The notes: generated by a model not told the origin, from the sequence alone. 64,000 nt of DNA from Bradyrhizobium sp. Y36 (GCF_002531575.1 NZ_NWTI01000001.1:62001-126000), one strand, 5' to 3'; positions 27,718 through 38,247 are shown, numbered from the stretch's first letter. A program made the numbers and translations.

Positions 27718-27837
27718 GTCATCGCCCGGCCAGTGCGCAATTGCGCACTAGGACCGGGCGATCCAGTATTCCGAGACGGCAGTGACTGAACCGAAAAGCC
27801 GCGGCGTACTGGATTCCCCGCTTTCGCGGGGAATGAC
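27718..27837. repeat. REP-type palindromic doublet
   Basis: GTCATCGCCCGG...CCGGGCGATCCAGTA at the left and TACTGGATTCCCCGC...GCGGGGAATGAC at the right, the same layout as the copies near atpF. Confidence 0.85.
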
Positions 27838-27874
27838 GGCGTCAATTGGGGAGCGAGCCATCACCTCATGCTCC

Positions 27875-27986
27875 GTCATTGCGAGGAGCGAAGCGACGAA
27901 GCAATCCAGAATCTCTCCGCGGGATTCTGGATTGCTTCCGCCTTAGCCCGAGGCTTCGGCGGACAAGTCGCTGCGCTCGCAATGAC
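27875..27986. repeat. Palindromic repeat, GTCATTGCGAGGAGCGAAGC family
   Basis: Ends GTCATTGCGAG and CTCGCAATGAC are inverted, with an internal AATCCAGAATC / GATTCTGGATT hairpin. A diverged copy lies at 62080-62165. Confidence 0.85.
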
Positions 27987-28033
27987 GCGGTGGGCCATTC
28001 AAAGCCGCGGCCGGTCTTGACCAGCCGCGCCAC

Positions 28034-31000
28034 TCACTCCGCCGCCACCATCTGCTGCGTGCGCCACTGGCCGAGCAGGGCGCGGAGCGAGGCCGGCTTG
28101 ACCGGCTTGTTGAGCACCGCGACCTTCTCGTCGCGGGCGGCCACCTGCACGGCGGGGCTGCGGTCGGCGGTGATCAGGATCGCGGGGATGCCGTCGCCGA
28201 AACGGCGGCGGATCTCGCGGATCGCGGCGATGCCGTTGCCGCGGTCGAGATGGTAGTCGACCAGGAGGCCGGTGACGCGGCGGCCGGCGGTCTCGATCGC
28301 GGCGATCGCGCCTTCGGGATCGGCGACCGCGATCACCTCGGCATCCCACGCCTTCAGCAGCGTACGCATGCCGTCGAGGATCGCCGCGTCGTTCTCGATG
28401 CAGACGATCAGCGCGCCCGAGATCGGCGTGCGCGCCAGCGGCGTCGCGCTGGTCACGGCGGCGGTGTGGGTGATCGCCTTGGCGGTCGGCACGGTCACCG
28501 AGAACACCGAGCCGCCGCTTTTGTTGCCGTCGATGGCGATGCCGTGCTTGAGCACGCGCGCAAGGCGTTCGACGATCGACAGGCCGAGGCCGAGGCCGCG
28601 CGCGATCCGCGCGCCCTGTTCGAGCCGGTGGAACTCTTTGAAGATCTCGCCGCGCTTGACCGGCGGGATCCCGACGCCAGTGTCGTAGACGCAGATCTTG
28701 AGCGAGGCGCCCTGGCGGCGACAGCCGACCAGCACGCGGCCGCGCGGGGTGTATTTGATCGCGTTCGAGATCAGGTTCTGCAGCAGGCGGCGCAGCAGCA
28801 GCCGATCCGACTCGACCGGCAGCGAGCAGGGCACGAAGGCGAGCTCGAGGCCCTTGGCGCGCGCGATCGGCGCGAACTCGATCTCCAGCGAGCGCATCAG
28901 GTCGGCCATCTTGAAGCTCGAGATCGAGGTGGTCATCGCCCCGGCGTCCAGCCTGGAGATGTCGAGCAGCGCGCCGAGGATCTCTTCGATCGCCTGCAGC
29001 GATTCGTCGATGTTCTCGACCAGGCGCGTTTCCTCGCCGCCGTGCTGGCGCTCGACCAGGCTCGTGACATAGAGCCGCGCCGCGTTCAGCGGCTGGAGAA
29101 TGTCGTGGCTGGCGGCGGCGAGGAAGCGCGTCTTGGAGATGCTGGCGTCTTCGGCCGCGCTCTTGGCCAGCGCCAGCTCGGAGTTCAGCCGCGTCAGCTC
29201 CTCGGTACGGTCGCGCACGCGCTTTTCCAGCGTCGCATTGGCGCGCTCGAGCGCTTCGGCGGCTTCGAAGGTGGGTGTGACGTCGGTGAAGGTGATGACG
29301 AAGCCGCCGCCGGGCATGCGGTTGGTGAGCACCTCGATCACCATGTGGCGTTCCGGCAGGCGTTCGAGATATGGCTCGCTGTCGGTGGTGTAGGCCACCA
29401 GCCGCTGCTCGATCATCGCTTCGCGGTCGGCCTGGTTTTCGGGATCGCTCACGCCCATGAATTCCAGGATCTCGCGCAGGGGCGTGCCGAACTGGACGAT
29501 GTGCGGGGGCACGTTGAGGAGATCGCCGAACTGCCGGTTGGAGCAGATCAGCTGCAGGTCGGCATCGAATACGGCGATACCCTGGCGCACGTGGTTGAGT
29601 GCGGTCTGGAGGATCTCGCGGTTGAAATGCAGGGCCGCGTGCGAATCGTCGAGCAGTTTCAGCGCGGCCTTCGCCGACACCGTCCGCTTGCGCAGCAGCA
29701 GCGACATCACGAGGCGCGAGGAGGCCGCTCCGATCGAGGAGGCGATCAGGTGCTCGGCGTGCTGCAGCAGCTCGAAATCGGCAGGTGCTCCGGGCTCCAG
29801 CCGCAGATTGCGCCGCGCGGAGAAGGCCTCGAAGGAATGCCGTGCACGGTCGGGGCCGAGATATTGCGCGACGGTGGTCTGGATGTCCTGAACGGTGACG
29901 GTGGTGCGCCAGCGGCGGAAGCTCGGCGAGATCGGCGCGAGCGTGTTGGGCACGAACAGATCGGCCTGCAAGAGCTCGATGGACGAGGGCCTGCGCGCCA
30001 GCGACAGCAGCACGTAGGTCAGGATGTTGAGCGACAGCGACCAGATCACGCCGTGCATCAGCGGCGGCAGGTCGGCGCCGAACAGCGCCTGGGGTCGCAG
30101 CGCCTCGATGCCGAACGGGCCGTGCTGGAGCCACAGGATGCCTGCCGTGGAGGAATCCATGAAGCTCGGCATGAACAGCGTGTAGAGCCACACCGCGAAG
30201 CCGACCAGCATGCCGCCGATCGCGCCGCGCGCGGTGGCGCGCCGCCACAGCAGCCCGCCGAAGAAGCTCGGCGCGAGCTGGGCGATGGCGGCAAAGGACA
30301 GCAGGCCGATCGCCGCGAGCTGGGTGTTGCCGAGCGCGCGGTAGTAGAAATACGCCATCACCATGATGGCGAAGATCGCGAGCCGCCGCGAGCGCAGCAG
30401 GAAGTCGCTGAAATCGGCGCCGCCGGTGCGCCCCTCCGGCCGCCGCTGCAGCACCAGGGGCACGATGAGGTCGTTCGAGACCATGATCGAGAGCGCGACG
30501 CATTCGACGATCACCATCGCGGTCGCCGCCGACAGGCCGCCGACGAAGACGGCGACGCTGAGCAGGTCCGCGCCGCCCTCCATCGGCAGGGCCAGCACGT
30601 ACATGTCGGGGTCGGCCGCGCCGAACGGGAAGCTGACGAGGCCGGCGAGCGCGATCGGGATCACGAACAGATTGATGGCGACGAGGTAGAGCGGGAACAG
30701 CCAGCGCGCGCGGCCGACCTCGGCGTCGGACGAATTCTCGACGACACTGACGTGGAACTGGCGCGGCAGCAGCATGATGGCGCACAGCGACAGCAGCGTC
30801 ATGGTGAGAAAATTACCGATCGACGGCGAATAGTTGATGGCGCGCACCGCCTCCGGCGTCTTCATGGCGCGCTCGATCAGTTCGTGCGGGGAGAACATCC
30901 AGAAGGTGACGAAGATGCCGGCGGCGAGGAAGGCGACCAGCTTGATGATGGATTCGGTCGCCACCGCCAGCATCAGGCCGTGCTGGTGCTCGGTCGCGTC

Positions 31001-31543
31001 GGTCTGTCGCGTGCCGAACAGCACCGCGAAGGCCGCCATTGCCAGCGTCACCATCAGCGCGACGTCGCCGACGATCGGGATGTGGGAGAAGGCCTGGTCT
31101 TCGCTCAGGATCGTCGCGAGCGAGGAGGCGACCGCCTTGAGCTGCAGCGCGATATAGGGCACCGAGCCGATGATCGCGATTCCGGCGACGGTGGCCGCCA
31201 CCGCCTGGCTCTTGCCGTAGCGGGCGCCGATGAAGTCGGCGATCGAGGTGATGTTGTGCGCTTTGGCGAGCTGGATCACGCGACGCAGGATGCCGGCGCC
31301 GAGCCCGATCATCAGGATCGGGCCGACATAGATCGCGAGGAAGTCGGTCGAGGTGCGCGTCGCAAAGCCCACCGAGCCGAAGAAGGTCCAGGAGGTGCAA
31401 TAGATCGCCAGCGACAGCGGATAGATCAGCCCGGAGGCGCGGCCGCGCCCGGCCGGCGAGCGGCGGTCGCCATGGCTCGCCACCAGGAACAGGAAGCCGA
31501 TATAGCCGAAGGCGGCGGCGATCACGCCCCAGTCGTGCAGCAT
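28034..31543 (-). CDS. Hybrid sensor histidine kinase with SSF transporter-like sensor domain
   Basis: 1169 aa. The first 500 or so residues are a multi-helix sodium/solute-symporter-like domain (YPLSLAIYCTSWTFFGSVGFA, ADFIGARYGKSQAVAATVAG). Then come a PAS region (AVFDADLQLICSNRQFGDLL), a coiled segment, the H-box in FLAAASHDILQPLNAARLY, an HATPase (NLISNAIKYTPRG, GVGIPPVKRGEIFKEF, GLGLGLSIVERLARVL) and a C-terminal receiver (GLLVDYHLDRGNG with phospho-Asp). The layout resembles CbrA/PrlS-type kinases that sense nutrients. ATG 31543 is chosen over 31603. No separate regulator gene is adjacent. Confidence 0.92.
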   Translation of the reverse strand: MLHDWGVIAAAFGYIGFLFLVASHGDRRSPAGRGRASGLIYPLSLAIYCTSWTFFGSVGFATRTSTDFLAIYVGPILMIGLGAGILRRVIQLAKAHNITSIADFIGARYGKSQAVAATVAGIAIIGSVPYIALQLKAVASSLATILSEDQAFSHIPIVGDVALMVTLAMAAFAVLFGTRQTDATEHQHGLMLAVATESIIKLVAFLAAGIFVTFWMFSPHELIERAMKTPEAVRAINYSPSIGNFLTMTLLSLCAIMLLPRQFHVSVVENSSDAEVGRARWLFPLYLVAINLFVIPIALAGLVSFPFGAADPDMYVLALPMEGGADLLSVAVFVGGLSAATAMVIVECVALSIMVSNDLIVPLVLQRRPEGRTGGADFSDFLLRSRRLAIFAIMVMAYFYYRALGNTQLAAIGLLSFAAIAQLAPSFFGGLLWRRATARGAIGGMLVGFAVWLYTLFMPSFMDSSTAGILWLQHGPFGIEALRPQALFGADLPPLMHGVIWSLSLNILTYVLLSLARRPSSIELLQADLFVPNTLAPISPSFRRWRTTVTVQDIQTTVAQYLGPDRARHSFEAFSARRNLRLEPGAPADFELLQHAEHLIASSIGAASSRLVMSLLLRKRTVSAKAALKLLDDSHAALHFNREILQTALNHVRQGIAVFDADLQLICSNRQFGDLLNVPPHIVQFGTPLREILEFMGVSDPENQADREAMIEQRLVAYTTDSEPYLERLPERHMVIEVLTNRMPGGGFVITFTDVTPTFEAAEALERANATLEKRVRDRTEELTRLNSELALAKSAAEDASISKTRFLAAASHDILQPLNAARLYVTSLVERQHGGEETRLVENIDESLQAIEEILGALLDISRLDAGAMTTSISSFKMADLMRSLEIEFAPIARAKGLELAFVPCSLPVESDRLLLRRLLQNLISNAIKYTPRGRVLVGCRRQGASLKICVYDTGVGIPPVKRGEIFKEFHRLEQGARIARGLGLGLSIVERLARVLKHGIAIDGNKSGGSVFSVTVPTAKAITHTAAVTSATPLARTPISGALIVCIENDAAILDGMRTLLKAWDAEVIAVADPEGAIAAIETAGRRVTGLLVDYHLDRGNGIAAIREIRRRFGDGIPAILITADRSPAVQVAARDEKVAVLNKPVKPASLRALLGQWRTQQMVAAE

Positions 31544-31730
31544 GGGAAACGCGCTTCCTCCAGGGCGCCGGCGGCGCCCGATCTTCCCCAGGCGCAAGAG
31601 CACCCGGTCTCATTATCCAAGTAAATTTCCAAGCAAATCTAGCGCGTTGGGCGGGCGCAAGCGACAGCGAAATGCCGGACGGAGGCGGGAACTGGGGTTG
31701 TCGTTAAGCTGTAGGAGGACACCGGGGACA

Positions 31731-31894
31731 CTTACCCTCCCCTGGAGGGGGAGGGTCGATCGCGCGAAGCGCGAGCGGGGTGGGGTGATCTCTCAGCACG
31801 GGCAGTGTGTTCGTGGAGGGGCTGTCACCCCACCCCGCTATGCATTCCGCTTCGCTCCATGCATAGCGACCCTCCCCCTCCAGGGGAGGGTAAG
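31731..31894. repeat. Long inverted repeat with 28-bp perfect arms
   Basis: Arms at 31731-31758 and 31867-31894 are perfect reverse complements, beginning CTTACCCTCCCCTGGAGG. The centre has a further inverted pair around CACCCCACCCCGC. It lies between the 3' end of hemA and the start of the SSF kinase; the whole gap 31544-31907 has no gene. Confidence 0.88.
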
Positions 31895-31907
31895 AGAAGA
31901 AAAACGC

Positions 31908-33137
31908 CTACTCCGCCGCCAGCGACTTCTCGCGCAGCGGCAGGCCGAGACGCTCCCACACTTGCAGCAGGGCCTCGGCGAGCTGATCGATCAGGCCGTC
32001 GTCGTGATAGGGCGAGGGCGTGATGCGCAGCCGCTCGCTGCCTTTGGGAACGGTCGGATAGTTGATCGGCTGGATGTAGATGCCGTGCTCATCGAGCAGG
32101 AGGTCGGAGGCCTGCTTGCACTTCTCGGGATCGCCGACGAACAGCGGCACGATGTGGGTGTCGCTCGACATGACCGGCAGGCCGGCGGCGTTGAGGATCG
32201 CCTTGACGCGGGCAGCACGGTCCTGGTGGCGCTCGCGCTCCCAGTTCGAGGTCTTCAGATGCTTGATCGCGGCGGTCGCGGCCGAGCAGATCGCCGGCGG
32301 CAGCGCGGTGGTGAAGATGAAGCCCGGCGCATAGGAGCGCACGGCATCGATGATCTGGCCGTTGGCGGCGATGTAGCCGCCGAGGCAGCCGAACGCCTTG
32401 GCGAGGGTGCCTTCCAGCACGTCGATGCGGTGCATGACGCCGTCACGCTCGGCGATGCCGCCGCCGCGCTGGCCGTACATGCCGACCGCGTGGACCTCGT
32501 CGACATAGGTCATCGCGTTATATTTCTCGGCGAGATCGCAGATCTTGGCGAGCGGGGCGACGTCGCCGTCCATGGAATAGAGGCTCTCGCAGGCGATCAG
32601 CTTCGGACGGTTCGGGTCCGCCGCTTTCAGCAGCTCCTCGAGATGGGCCAGATCGTTGTGACGGAACACGACCCGCTCGCAGCCGGACTGGCGGATGCCC
32701 TCGATCATCGAATTGTGGTTGAGCTCGTCCGACAGGATGAGACAGTTCGGAATGAGCTTGGCGATGGTGGGAATGCCGGTCTGGTTCGAGACATAGCCCG
32801 AGGTGAACAGCAGCGCGGCTTCCTTGCCGTGGAGATCGGCGAGCTCGGCTTCGAGCTGGACCAGCGGATGATGCGTGCCGGCGATGTTGCGGGTGCCGCC
32901 GGCTCCGGTGCCGACGCGCGTCGCGGTCTCGACCATGGCGCCGACCACTTTCGGGTGCTGGCCCATGCCGAGATAGTCGTTGGAGCACCAGATCACGACG
33001 TCGCGCTTGCCCTTGGGCGAGTGCCAGACCGCGTGCGGGAATCGGCCGGCGGTGCGCTCGAGGTCGGCGAACACGCGGTAGCGCCGTTCAGCATGGAGAC
33101 GATCGAGGGCGGTATCGAAGAACTGGTTGTAATCCAT
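31908..33137 (-). CDS. hemA: 5-aminolevulinate synthase
   Basis: 409 aa, the usual length in alphaproteobacteria. PLP enzyme that condenses glycine and succinyl-CoA, the first step of heme synthesis by the C4 route. Seen: [36 protein letters not shown], the PLP-contacting [20 protein letters not shown], and the Schiff-base lysine K247 in [18 protein letters not shown] 33137 matches the family start (MDYNQFF); the frame is open further upstream. A perfect FixK/FNR-type box lies 137 bases upstream, suggesting low-oxygen control matched to heme demand. Confidence 0.97.
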   Translation of the reverse strand: MDYNQFFDTALDRLHAERRYRVFADLERTAGRFPHAVWHSPKGKRDVVIWCSNDYLGMGQHPKVVGAMVETATRVGTGAGGTRNIAGTHHPLVQLEAELADLHGKEAALLFTSGYVSNQTGIPTIAKLIPNCLILSDELNHNSMIEGIRQSGCERVVFRHNDLAHLEELLKAADPNRPKLIACESLYSMDGDVAPLAKICDLAEKYNAMTYVDEVHAVGMYGQRGGGIAERDGVMHRIDVLEGTLAKAFGCLGGYIAANGQIIDAVRSYAPGFIFTTALPPAICSAATAAIKHLKTSNWERERHQDRAARVKAILNAAGLPVMSSDTHIVPLFVGDPEKCKQASDLLLDEHGIYIQPINYPTVPKGSERLRITPSPYHDDGLIDQLAEALLQVWERLGLPLREKSLAAE

Positions 33138-33273
33138 CGGCAAAACCTGCAACGGAACCCGGCCACGGCGGCCACTCGTTTTTAGAGCTTTTCCAGCTCC
33201 AATGTCTATGCGCCAGCACACATTTGTGGCGAGGCGTGCGGGTATATTGATAGCGCCCCGTCGCGGGGGATAG

Positions 33274-33287
33274 TTGATGTGGATCAA
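33274..33287 (-). promoter_or_regulatory. FixK/FNR-type box upstream of hemA
   Basis: TTGATGTGGATCAA is a perfect TTGAT-N4-ATCAA palindrome. On the minus strand a -10-like TATCAAT begins about 21 bases after the box, the spacing expected if the box is centred near -41.5 and the start is near 33239. Oxygen control of hemA through an FNR/FixK-type site is known in Bradyrhizobium. Confidence 0.82.
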
Positions 33288-33478
33288 ACGCCTAACACTT
33301 GCCCGCCGGCGCGGACCGAGGCTGGCGGAAAGCGCAGGGACCGTTGCAGCCGGCTTGGACATTTTGTCCATGGGGCACGCTCGGTCCATGATGGCTGAGC
33401 CGGTCGCGCCGATGTCGTAGCCTTGCAGTCTGCGAGGCGCGGATCGGCGCCCGGCAAGCTCATGCGAAAGGACGCCCG

Positions 33479-33910
33479 ATGAAGCGCGTGATGATCCTCA
33501 ACGGTCCCAACCTCAACATGCTCGGCATCCGCGAGCCGCACATCTACGGCACGACGACGCTCGCAGAGGTCAATGCGAGCTGCGAGGCGGTCGCGGCCAA
33601 GCTCGGCCTCAAGCTCGCCTTCCACCAGTCCAACCATGAAGGCGTGCTGGTCGACCTGATTCAGTCGGCGCGGCAGGATGCCGACGCCATCGTCATCAAT
33701 CCCGCGGGCTTCTCCTTCACCTCGGTCGCGATCATGGACGCGATCAAGACGTTCGAGGCCCCGGTGCTGGAGGTGCATATCTCCAACATCCACGCCCGCG
33801 ACGAATATCATCGTCACTCCAAGATCTCGTTCGTGGCGACGGGCGTGATCTGCGGGCTGGGGCCGTTCGGCTACATCGCAGCGCTGCACGCGATCGCGAA
33901 TATGAAGTGA
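33479..33910 (+). CDS. aroQ: 3-dehydroquinate dehydratase, type II
   Basis: 143 aa, dodecameric type II enzyme of the shikimate pathway. Motifs: [19 protein letters not shown] with the catalytic Tyr, the base-strand [32 protein letters not shown], and [20 protein letters not shown] with the active-site His. AAAGGA precedes ATG 33479. Divergent from hemA across 341 bases; the FixK box there is placed for hemA rather than aroQ. In rhizobia aroQ often precedes accBC, but here it is followed by a convergent gene. Confidence 0.96.
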   Translation: MKRVMILNGPNLNMLGIREPHIYGTTTLAEVNASCEAVAAKLGLKLAFHQSNHEGVLVDLIQSARQDADAIVINPAGFSFTSVAIMDAIKTFEAPVLEVHISNIHARDEYHRHSKISFVATGVICGLGPFGYIAALHAIANMK

Positions 33911-33950
33911 GGCGGCTCCCTCGCCCCGCAAGCGGGGAGAGGCGAAGAGC

Positions 33951-35012
33951 TCACGTCGTCTTGAACTGCAGCACGCCGTCCTTGGTCTCGGCCGTCAGGC
34001 GGCCCTCGACGATCATGTAGTTGACGTGCGCGACGAGCTCGCCGGCGGCAAAGCCCATCTGGTGCTCGTCGAGCACGTGCTTGTTGAAGACAACAGGCAC
34101 CAGAGCGCGCGAGGTCTGCGGCACCTCGCGGCAGGCTTCCGCGATCAGGCGGCAGCGCTCTTCATGGTGGTCGGCGAGCTGCTTGATGCGGGTCTTCAGT
34201 CCGTAGAACGGCACGCCGTGGCCCGGCAGCACCAGCACGTCATAGGGCAGCGTCGTGGTGAGGCTGGCGAGCGAAGCCAGATATTCGCCGAGCGAGTTCT
34301 GGTCGGGCTCGACCGCCCAGACGCTGACATTGGGCGAGATCTTGCTAAGCACCTGGTCGGCGGAGAGGAACAGCTTGTCGTCGGCGCAGTACAGCATCAC
34401 CTGGTCGAGCGCGTGGCCGCCGCCGGTGATCACCTTGAAGCGGCGCGTGCCGATCACGACGTCCTCGCCGTGGGAGATGCGGCGGTAGGAGGGCGGCAGC
34501 ACCGAGACGCGCTTGAGATAATCCTGGCCGCGGCCGAGCAGCTTCTCGGTGAGCGACTCGTCCATGCCGTGGCGGCGGAAGAACAGCCGCTGCGCTTCCT
34601 GCCGCTCCGCAGTGCCGCGGTTCTGGTGATAGACCGATTGCAGATATTCGACCTGCGACATCACCAGCGGGCAATTGAAGCGCTCGACCACCCAGCCCGC
34701 CAGTCCGACATGGTCGGGGTGGGAGTGGGTGACGATCAGGCGCGTGATGGTGATGCCCTTCAGCGGTCCGTCGAACAGCTTGGTCCAGGCCTCGATGGTT
34801 TCCTCGTTGCCGAAGCCGGTATCGACCATCGCATAGCCGTCGCCGTCGGCGAGCAGGTAGATGTTCACGTGGTTGAGGCGGAACGGCAATTTCAGCCGTG
34901 CCCACAACACGCCGGGCCTGACCTCGACGATCTCGTCGTGGCCGGGATGCTGTTCCCAGGGATAGCGCAGTGCCTCGGCCGAGGACTGGGCGGTGTCGGA
35001 TTTTGCGTTCAT
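33951..35012 (-). CDS. MBL-fold metallohydrolase
   Basis: 353 aa. The metal-binding signature THSHPDHVGLAGW (HxHxDH) is clear, with further ligands probably in GGGHALDQVMLYCADD and LPGHGVPFYG. An N-terminal strand NHVNIYLLADGDGYAMVDTGFGNEE and a C-terminal helical extension (after residue about 265, LADHHEERCRLIAEAC) are typical of the LACTB2-like or glyoxalase-II-like hydrolase subgroup. The substrate cannot be told. Monocistronic in appearance, convergent with aroQ. Confidence 0.9.
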   Translation of the reverse strand: MNAKSDTAQSSAEALRYPWEQHPGHDEIVEVRPGVLWARLKLPFRLNHVNIYLLADGDGYAMVDTGFGNEETIEAWTKLFDGPLKGITITRLIVTHSHPDHVGLAGWVVERFNCPLVMSQVEYLQSVYHQNRGTAERQEAQRLFFRRHGMDESLTEKLLGRGQDYLKRVSVLPPSYRRISHGEDVVIGTRRFKVITGGGHALDQVMLYCADDKLFLSADQVLSKISPNVSVWAVEPDQNSLGEYLASLASLTTTLPYDVLVLPGHGVPFYGLKTRIKQLADHHEERCRLIAEACREVPQTSRALVPVVFNKHVLDEHQMGFAAGELVAHVNYMIVEGRLTAETKDGVLQFKTT

Positions 35013-35101
35013 GTTACCCGCTTAAACCCAGCGCGGGCGGGGCGCCAGCCGAAAAAGGCTGGCCCGTGGTCTCCGCATGGCGGTCATACCGCAGCATTTT
35101 T

Positions 35102-35190
35102 CCGTAGCCCGGATGGAGCGCAGCGCAATCCGGGGCTTCCGCGCTTGTGGCACGGATCCCGGATTACGCTGTGCTCCATCCGGGCTACGG
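35102..35190. repeat. Inverted repeat ending CCGTAGCCCGGATGGAGC
   Basis: Perfect 18-base inverted ends (35102-35119, 35173-35190) around inner inverted CGCAATCCGGG / CCCGGATTACG. A dispersed palindrome type between the hydrolase and chemoreceptor genes; could form a hairpin serving both ends. Confidence 0.85.
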
Positions 35191-35206
35191 CTACGGGACG
35201 GCGTCC

Positions 35207-37357
35207 TTACGCCGCCCGCATGTTGTTGAGGAACGCGTCGATCTCTCCGCGCAGCATGTCGGCCTCGCGGCGGAGCGCGTCGGAGGCGCCGAGCACCTCG
35301 TTCGCGGCCGCGCCGGCCTCGGCGGAGGCGGTGGAGACGCCGACGATGTTGCTGGAGACCTCGCTGGTGCCGCCGGCCGCATGCTGGATGTTGCGGGCGA
35401 TCTCGCGCGTCGCCGCGCCCTGCTCCTCGACCGCGGCCGCGATCGTCGTGGTCACGTTGTCGATCTCGCCGATGATCCGGCCGATGCCCTGGATGGCGCC
35501 GACTGCCGACGTGGTGATGTCCTGCATGCTGGCGATCTGGGTGCGGATTTCCTCCGTCGCCTTGGCGGTCTGGCTTGCGAGGCTCTTCACCTCGGAGGCA
35601 ACCACCGCGAAGCCGCGGCCGGCCTCGCCCGCACGCGCCGCCTCGATGGTGGCATTGAGCGCGAGCAGATTGGTCTGCGAGGCGATGGTCTGGATCAGGT
35701 CGACCACGACGCTGATGCGGCTCGCGCTGTCGGCGAGGCTTTGCACCGTGGCGTCGGTGGCGCCGGCCTCGTCGACCGCTTTCTTGGCGATCGCGGCCGA
35801 AGTGACGACCTGCTTGCTGATCTCCTCGATCGAGGAGGACAGCTGTTCGGTGCCCGACGACACGGTCTGCACGTTGACCGAGGTCTCCTCGGCGGCGGAG
35901 GCGACCGCGTTCACCAGCGCGTTGGACTGGTCGGCGGTGGTCGACATGCTCTGCGCGGTCGACTGCATCGAATTGGCCGACTGCGCCAGATTGTCGAGCG
36001 CGGAGCGCACCGTGTTCTCGAATTCGGCGATCTTCGCTTCCATGCGCGCGGCGCGCTCGGCCTTGGCGACACGGTCCTTGTCCTGCTCGGCGGCGAGCGC
36101 CCGGGCCTCGATCATGCTGTCGCGGAACACGGTCAGCGTTTCCTTCATCACGCCGATCTCGTCGTTCTGGCGGGAGCGGACGATCTCGGTGTCGAGGTCG
36201 CCGGCCGACAGCAGCTGCATGGCGCGCTGAAGCTCGCGGATGCGGCGCAGGATGTTGCGGCCGACATAGAGCCAGACGAACAGCGCCGAGCCGACCAGCA
36301 TCAGGGAGCCGAGCGCCAGCATCACGGTCGTCGCCAGCGAGGTCTCCTGCTGCGCCTGGGAGGTCGAGGCGTTGGTCTCCTTCTGCACACCGTCGACGAG
36401 CTGCTGCACGCTGATGCCGAGGCCGACATTGAGCTTGCGCGTCTCGTCCAGGATGGTCTGGCCGTAGTCGATCGAGTCGAGCTCCTTCTCGCGCAGATTG
36501 AACACGCCGGTCTTGCCGGTGCCGAGCGCGAGCAGCTTTTCCGCCGACTCGCGCAGCATCTTGTTGCCCTGATTGTCCGGCAACAGATCGAGGTTGGAGC
36601 GCAGGCGGCCCTGTGCCGTCTTGAATTCCTTCTGGATGTCGTCGAGCTTGTCGCTGGTGCTCGCGGACAGCGCCGCGCTCATGTCGGCGGCGGCCAGATT
36701 GCCGCTGGCGACGACGTTGCCGAGCTGGCCGACGGTCTGCGCGGCGTCGCTGGCATCCGCGGCCGACAGGTCGGCCGAGCCGAGAATGGCGTTGACCCGG
36801 GTCTGCGCGTCGAGCATCGCCGGACTGGCCGCGCCGACGAAGGAGCCCTGCGCGTTGCGCAGCGCATCATATTGTTTCTCGTGAAGCGCGGCGATATCCA
36901 GCCGCTCGCGGGCGGCCTTGGTGAGGCTCTGCGCCGCCTCGTTGATGCTCTTCATCGTTTCGCTGAGGCCGGAGACGACGCTCTTGTCGCCGCCGAGCTG
37001 GATGATCTCGGTGAGCTTCTGCTGGGTCTGCTCCTGCAATTCCCTGAGCTTCTTGGTGCGCTCGTTGAGGGCCTCCTCGCTCTGCGCCGCGAGCAGGGCC
37101 GGTCCCTGGGCCGCCAGACTCGCGCTCAGTGCCGACAATTGAAGGCTGGCGGCAAGGCGCGGAATGTCCCGCCCGCTCAGCTCGGTCATGCGTCCGCCGA
37201 GATTTTGCAGCGCCAGGCCCGCGCCGGCCGCGATCACGAGGCCCATGCCCGCGATCACCGCGAAGGCCGTGAACAGGCTGCCGCGCACGCCCCATGTCGG
37301 CAGTTTGAAGCGAGGCAGAAAACGGCCCAAGCGGCCAAGCCCCAGACGGATCGCCAT
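35207..37357 (-). CDS. Methyl-accepting chemotaxis protein
   Basis: 716 aa. N-terminal helix ([28 protein letters not shown]), a long helical periplasmic domain of about 290 residues, a second helix ([25 protein letters not shown]), a HAMP domain ([21 protein letters not shown]) and the signalling domain with hairpin tip [33 protein letters not shown] sequence. Start [17 protein letters not shown] at 37357 is preferred; the frame is open to 38269 only because it shadows the porin gene. C-terminus ends NNMRAA, without an NWETF-type CheR tether. The ligand is unknown. Confidence 0.93.
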   Translation of the reverse strand: MAIRLGLGRLGRFLPRFKLPTWGVRGSLFTAFAVIAGMGLVIAAGAGLALQNLGGRMTELSGRDIPRLAASLQLSALSASLAAQGPALLAAQSEEALNERTKKLRELQEQTQQKLTEIIQLGGDKSVVSGLSETMKSINEAAQSLTKAARERLDIAALHEKQYDALRNAQGSFVGAASPAMLDAQTRVNAILGSADLSAADASDAAQTVGQLGNVVASGNLAAADMSAALSASTSDKLDDIQKEFKTAQGRLRSNLDLLPDNQGNKMLRESAEKLLALGTGKTGVFNLREKELDSIDYGQTILDETRKLNVGLGISVQQLVDGVQKETNASTSQAQQETSLATTVMLALGSLMLVGSALFVWLYVGRNILRRIRELQRAMQLLSAGDLDTEIVRSRQNDEIGVMKETLTVFRDSMIEARALAAEQDKDRVAKAERAARMEAKIAEFENTVRSALDNLAQSANSMQSTAQSMSTTADQSNALVNAVASAAEETSVNVQTVSSGTEQLSSSIEEISKQVVTSAAIAKKAVDEAGATDATVQSLADSASRISVVVDLIQTIASQTNLLALNATIEAARAGEAGRGFAVVASEVKSLASQTAKATEEIRTQIASMQDITTSAVGAIQGIGRIIGEIDNVTTTIAAAVEEQGAATREIARNIQHAAGGTSEVSSNIVGVSTASAEAGAAANEVLGASDALRREADMLRGEIDAFLNNMRAA

Positions 37358-37460
37358 CGAAAATTCCCCCAGCTCTTGCTTATCTTTGTGGCCGGCAGTA
37401 TCGGCACCGCCGGTTAAAAATTCGCAATCTCCGCAAAAGCTTGCGGTCGTTCCGCAGGGC

Positions 37461-37492
37461 GAAAAAAGAACGGCCGGCGAGATCGCCGGCCG
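37461..37492 (-). terminator. Terminator of the Omp25-like gene
   Basis: GGCCGGCGA (37472-37480) pairs with TCGCCGGCC (37483-37491). On the minus strand it is followed by GTTCTTTTTTC. It lies 30 bases beyond the porin stop. Confidence 0.85.
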
Positions 37493-37521
37493 CATCGTCA
37501 TGGTAAGGTTGTGGTAACCGA

Positions 37522-38247
37522 TCAGTAGCGCGCGACGCCCGGGCTCGCCCAGTTGAAGCGGTAGTTGACGCCCGCCTTGATGGTGTGGTCGTCGGTGGTG
37601 AAGCTGCCGGTGCCCGTGAGCGGACCCGCGGTGAAGCTCGCGTCGCCGAAATTGTAGTACTGGTACTCGGCCTTGGCCGACCAGTTCGGGGCGAACATGT
37701 ATTCGAGGCCGGCACCGACGGTGTAGCCGTTGCGGTGGTCGCCGGTGATGATGAAGGCAGCCGGCACGCCGCCGACGGTCACCTTCTCGTTGTTGTCCGA
37801 ATAGGCGTAGCCGCCCTTCACGTAGACGAGGCCGGGACCCCAGGTGTAGCCGACGCGGCCGGTGATCGAGCCGAGACCGCGCTGGTCGTTGGTGTAGGCG
37901 ATGCCGCCCGGAAACACGGCGCCGACGCTGCCGGAGAGCCAGGAATACTGGCCCTCGACGCCGACCACGAAGTTCGGGTGGAACTGCCAGTCCGCACCGA
38001 CCTGCACGCCGCCGAGGAAACGGCCGTTGCCGTTGTTGCCGGTGGAGAGGCCGCTGAAATTGTTGTCGCTCGAGAACGCGCCGCCGATATGGCCACCGAT
38101 GTAGAAACCGGTCCAGTTGTAGATCGGCGCGGCATAGGCCGGCGCGGGGGCCTTGTAGTAGTTGCGGTTGCCGAGATCGGCACCGACGGCCGGCGCAGCA
38201 GCGCCCACCACGAGCAGCGCAACGGTTGCAAACAGAATCTTCTTCAT
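37522..38247 (-). CDS. Omp25/Omp31-like outer membrane beta-barrel protein
   Basis: 241 aa. Signal peptide [23 protein letters not shown], then [15 protein letters not shown], typical of rhizobial Omp25/RopB-like eight-stranded barrels, with regular amphipathic strands ([36 protein letters not shown]) and C-terminal [13 protein letters not shown] closing the barrel. An aromatic penultimate strand is present but the chain ends SPGVARY. ATG 38247 follows GAGTTCGAGACC. Structural surface protein; small-solute transport is unproven. Confidence 0.9.
   Translation of the reverse strand: MKKILFATVALLVVGAAAPAVGADLGNRNYYKAPAPAYAAPIYNWTGFYIGGHIGGAFSSDNNFSGLSTGNNGNGRFLGGVQVGADWQFHPNFVVGVEGQYSWLSGSVGAVFPGGIAYTNDQRGLGSITGRVGYTWGPGLVYVKGGYAYSDNNEKVTVGGVPAAFIITGDHRNGYTVGAGLEYMFAPNWSAKAEYQYYNFGDASFTAGPLTGTGSFTTDDHTIKAGVNYRFNWASPGVARY

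Noticed and set aside
28250..31624. 1124-codon plus-strand ORF antisense to the SSF kinase
   Set aside because: Antisense shadow caused by high GC; composition is Arg/Asp/Gln rich with no domains. The minus frame has full kinase motifs.
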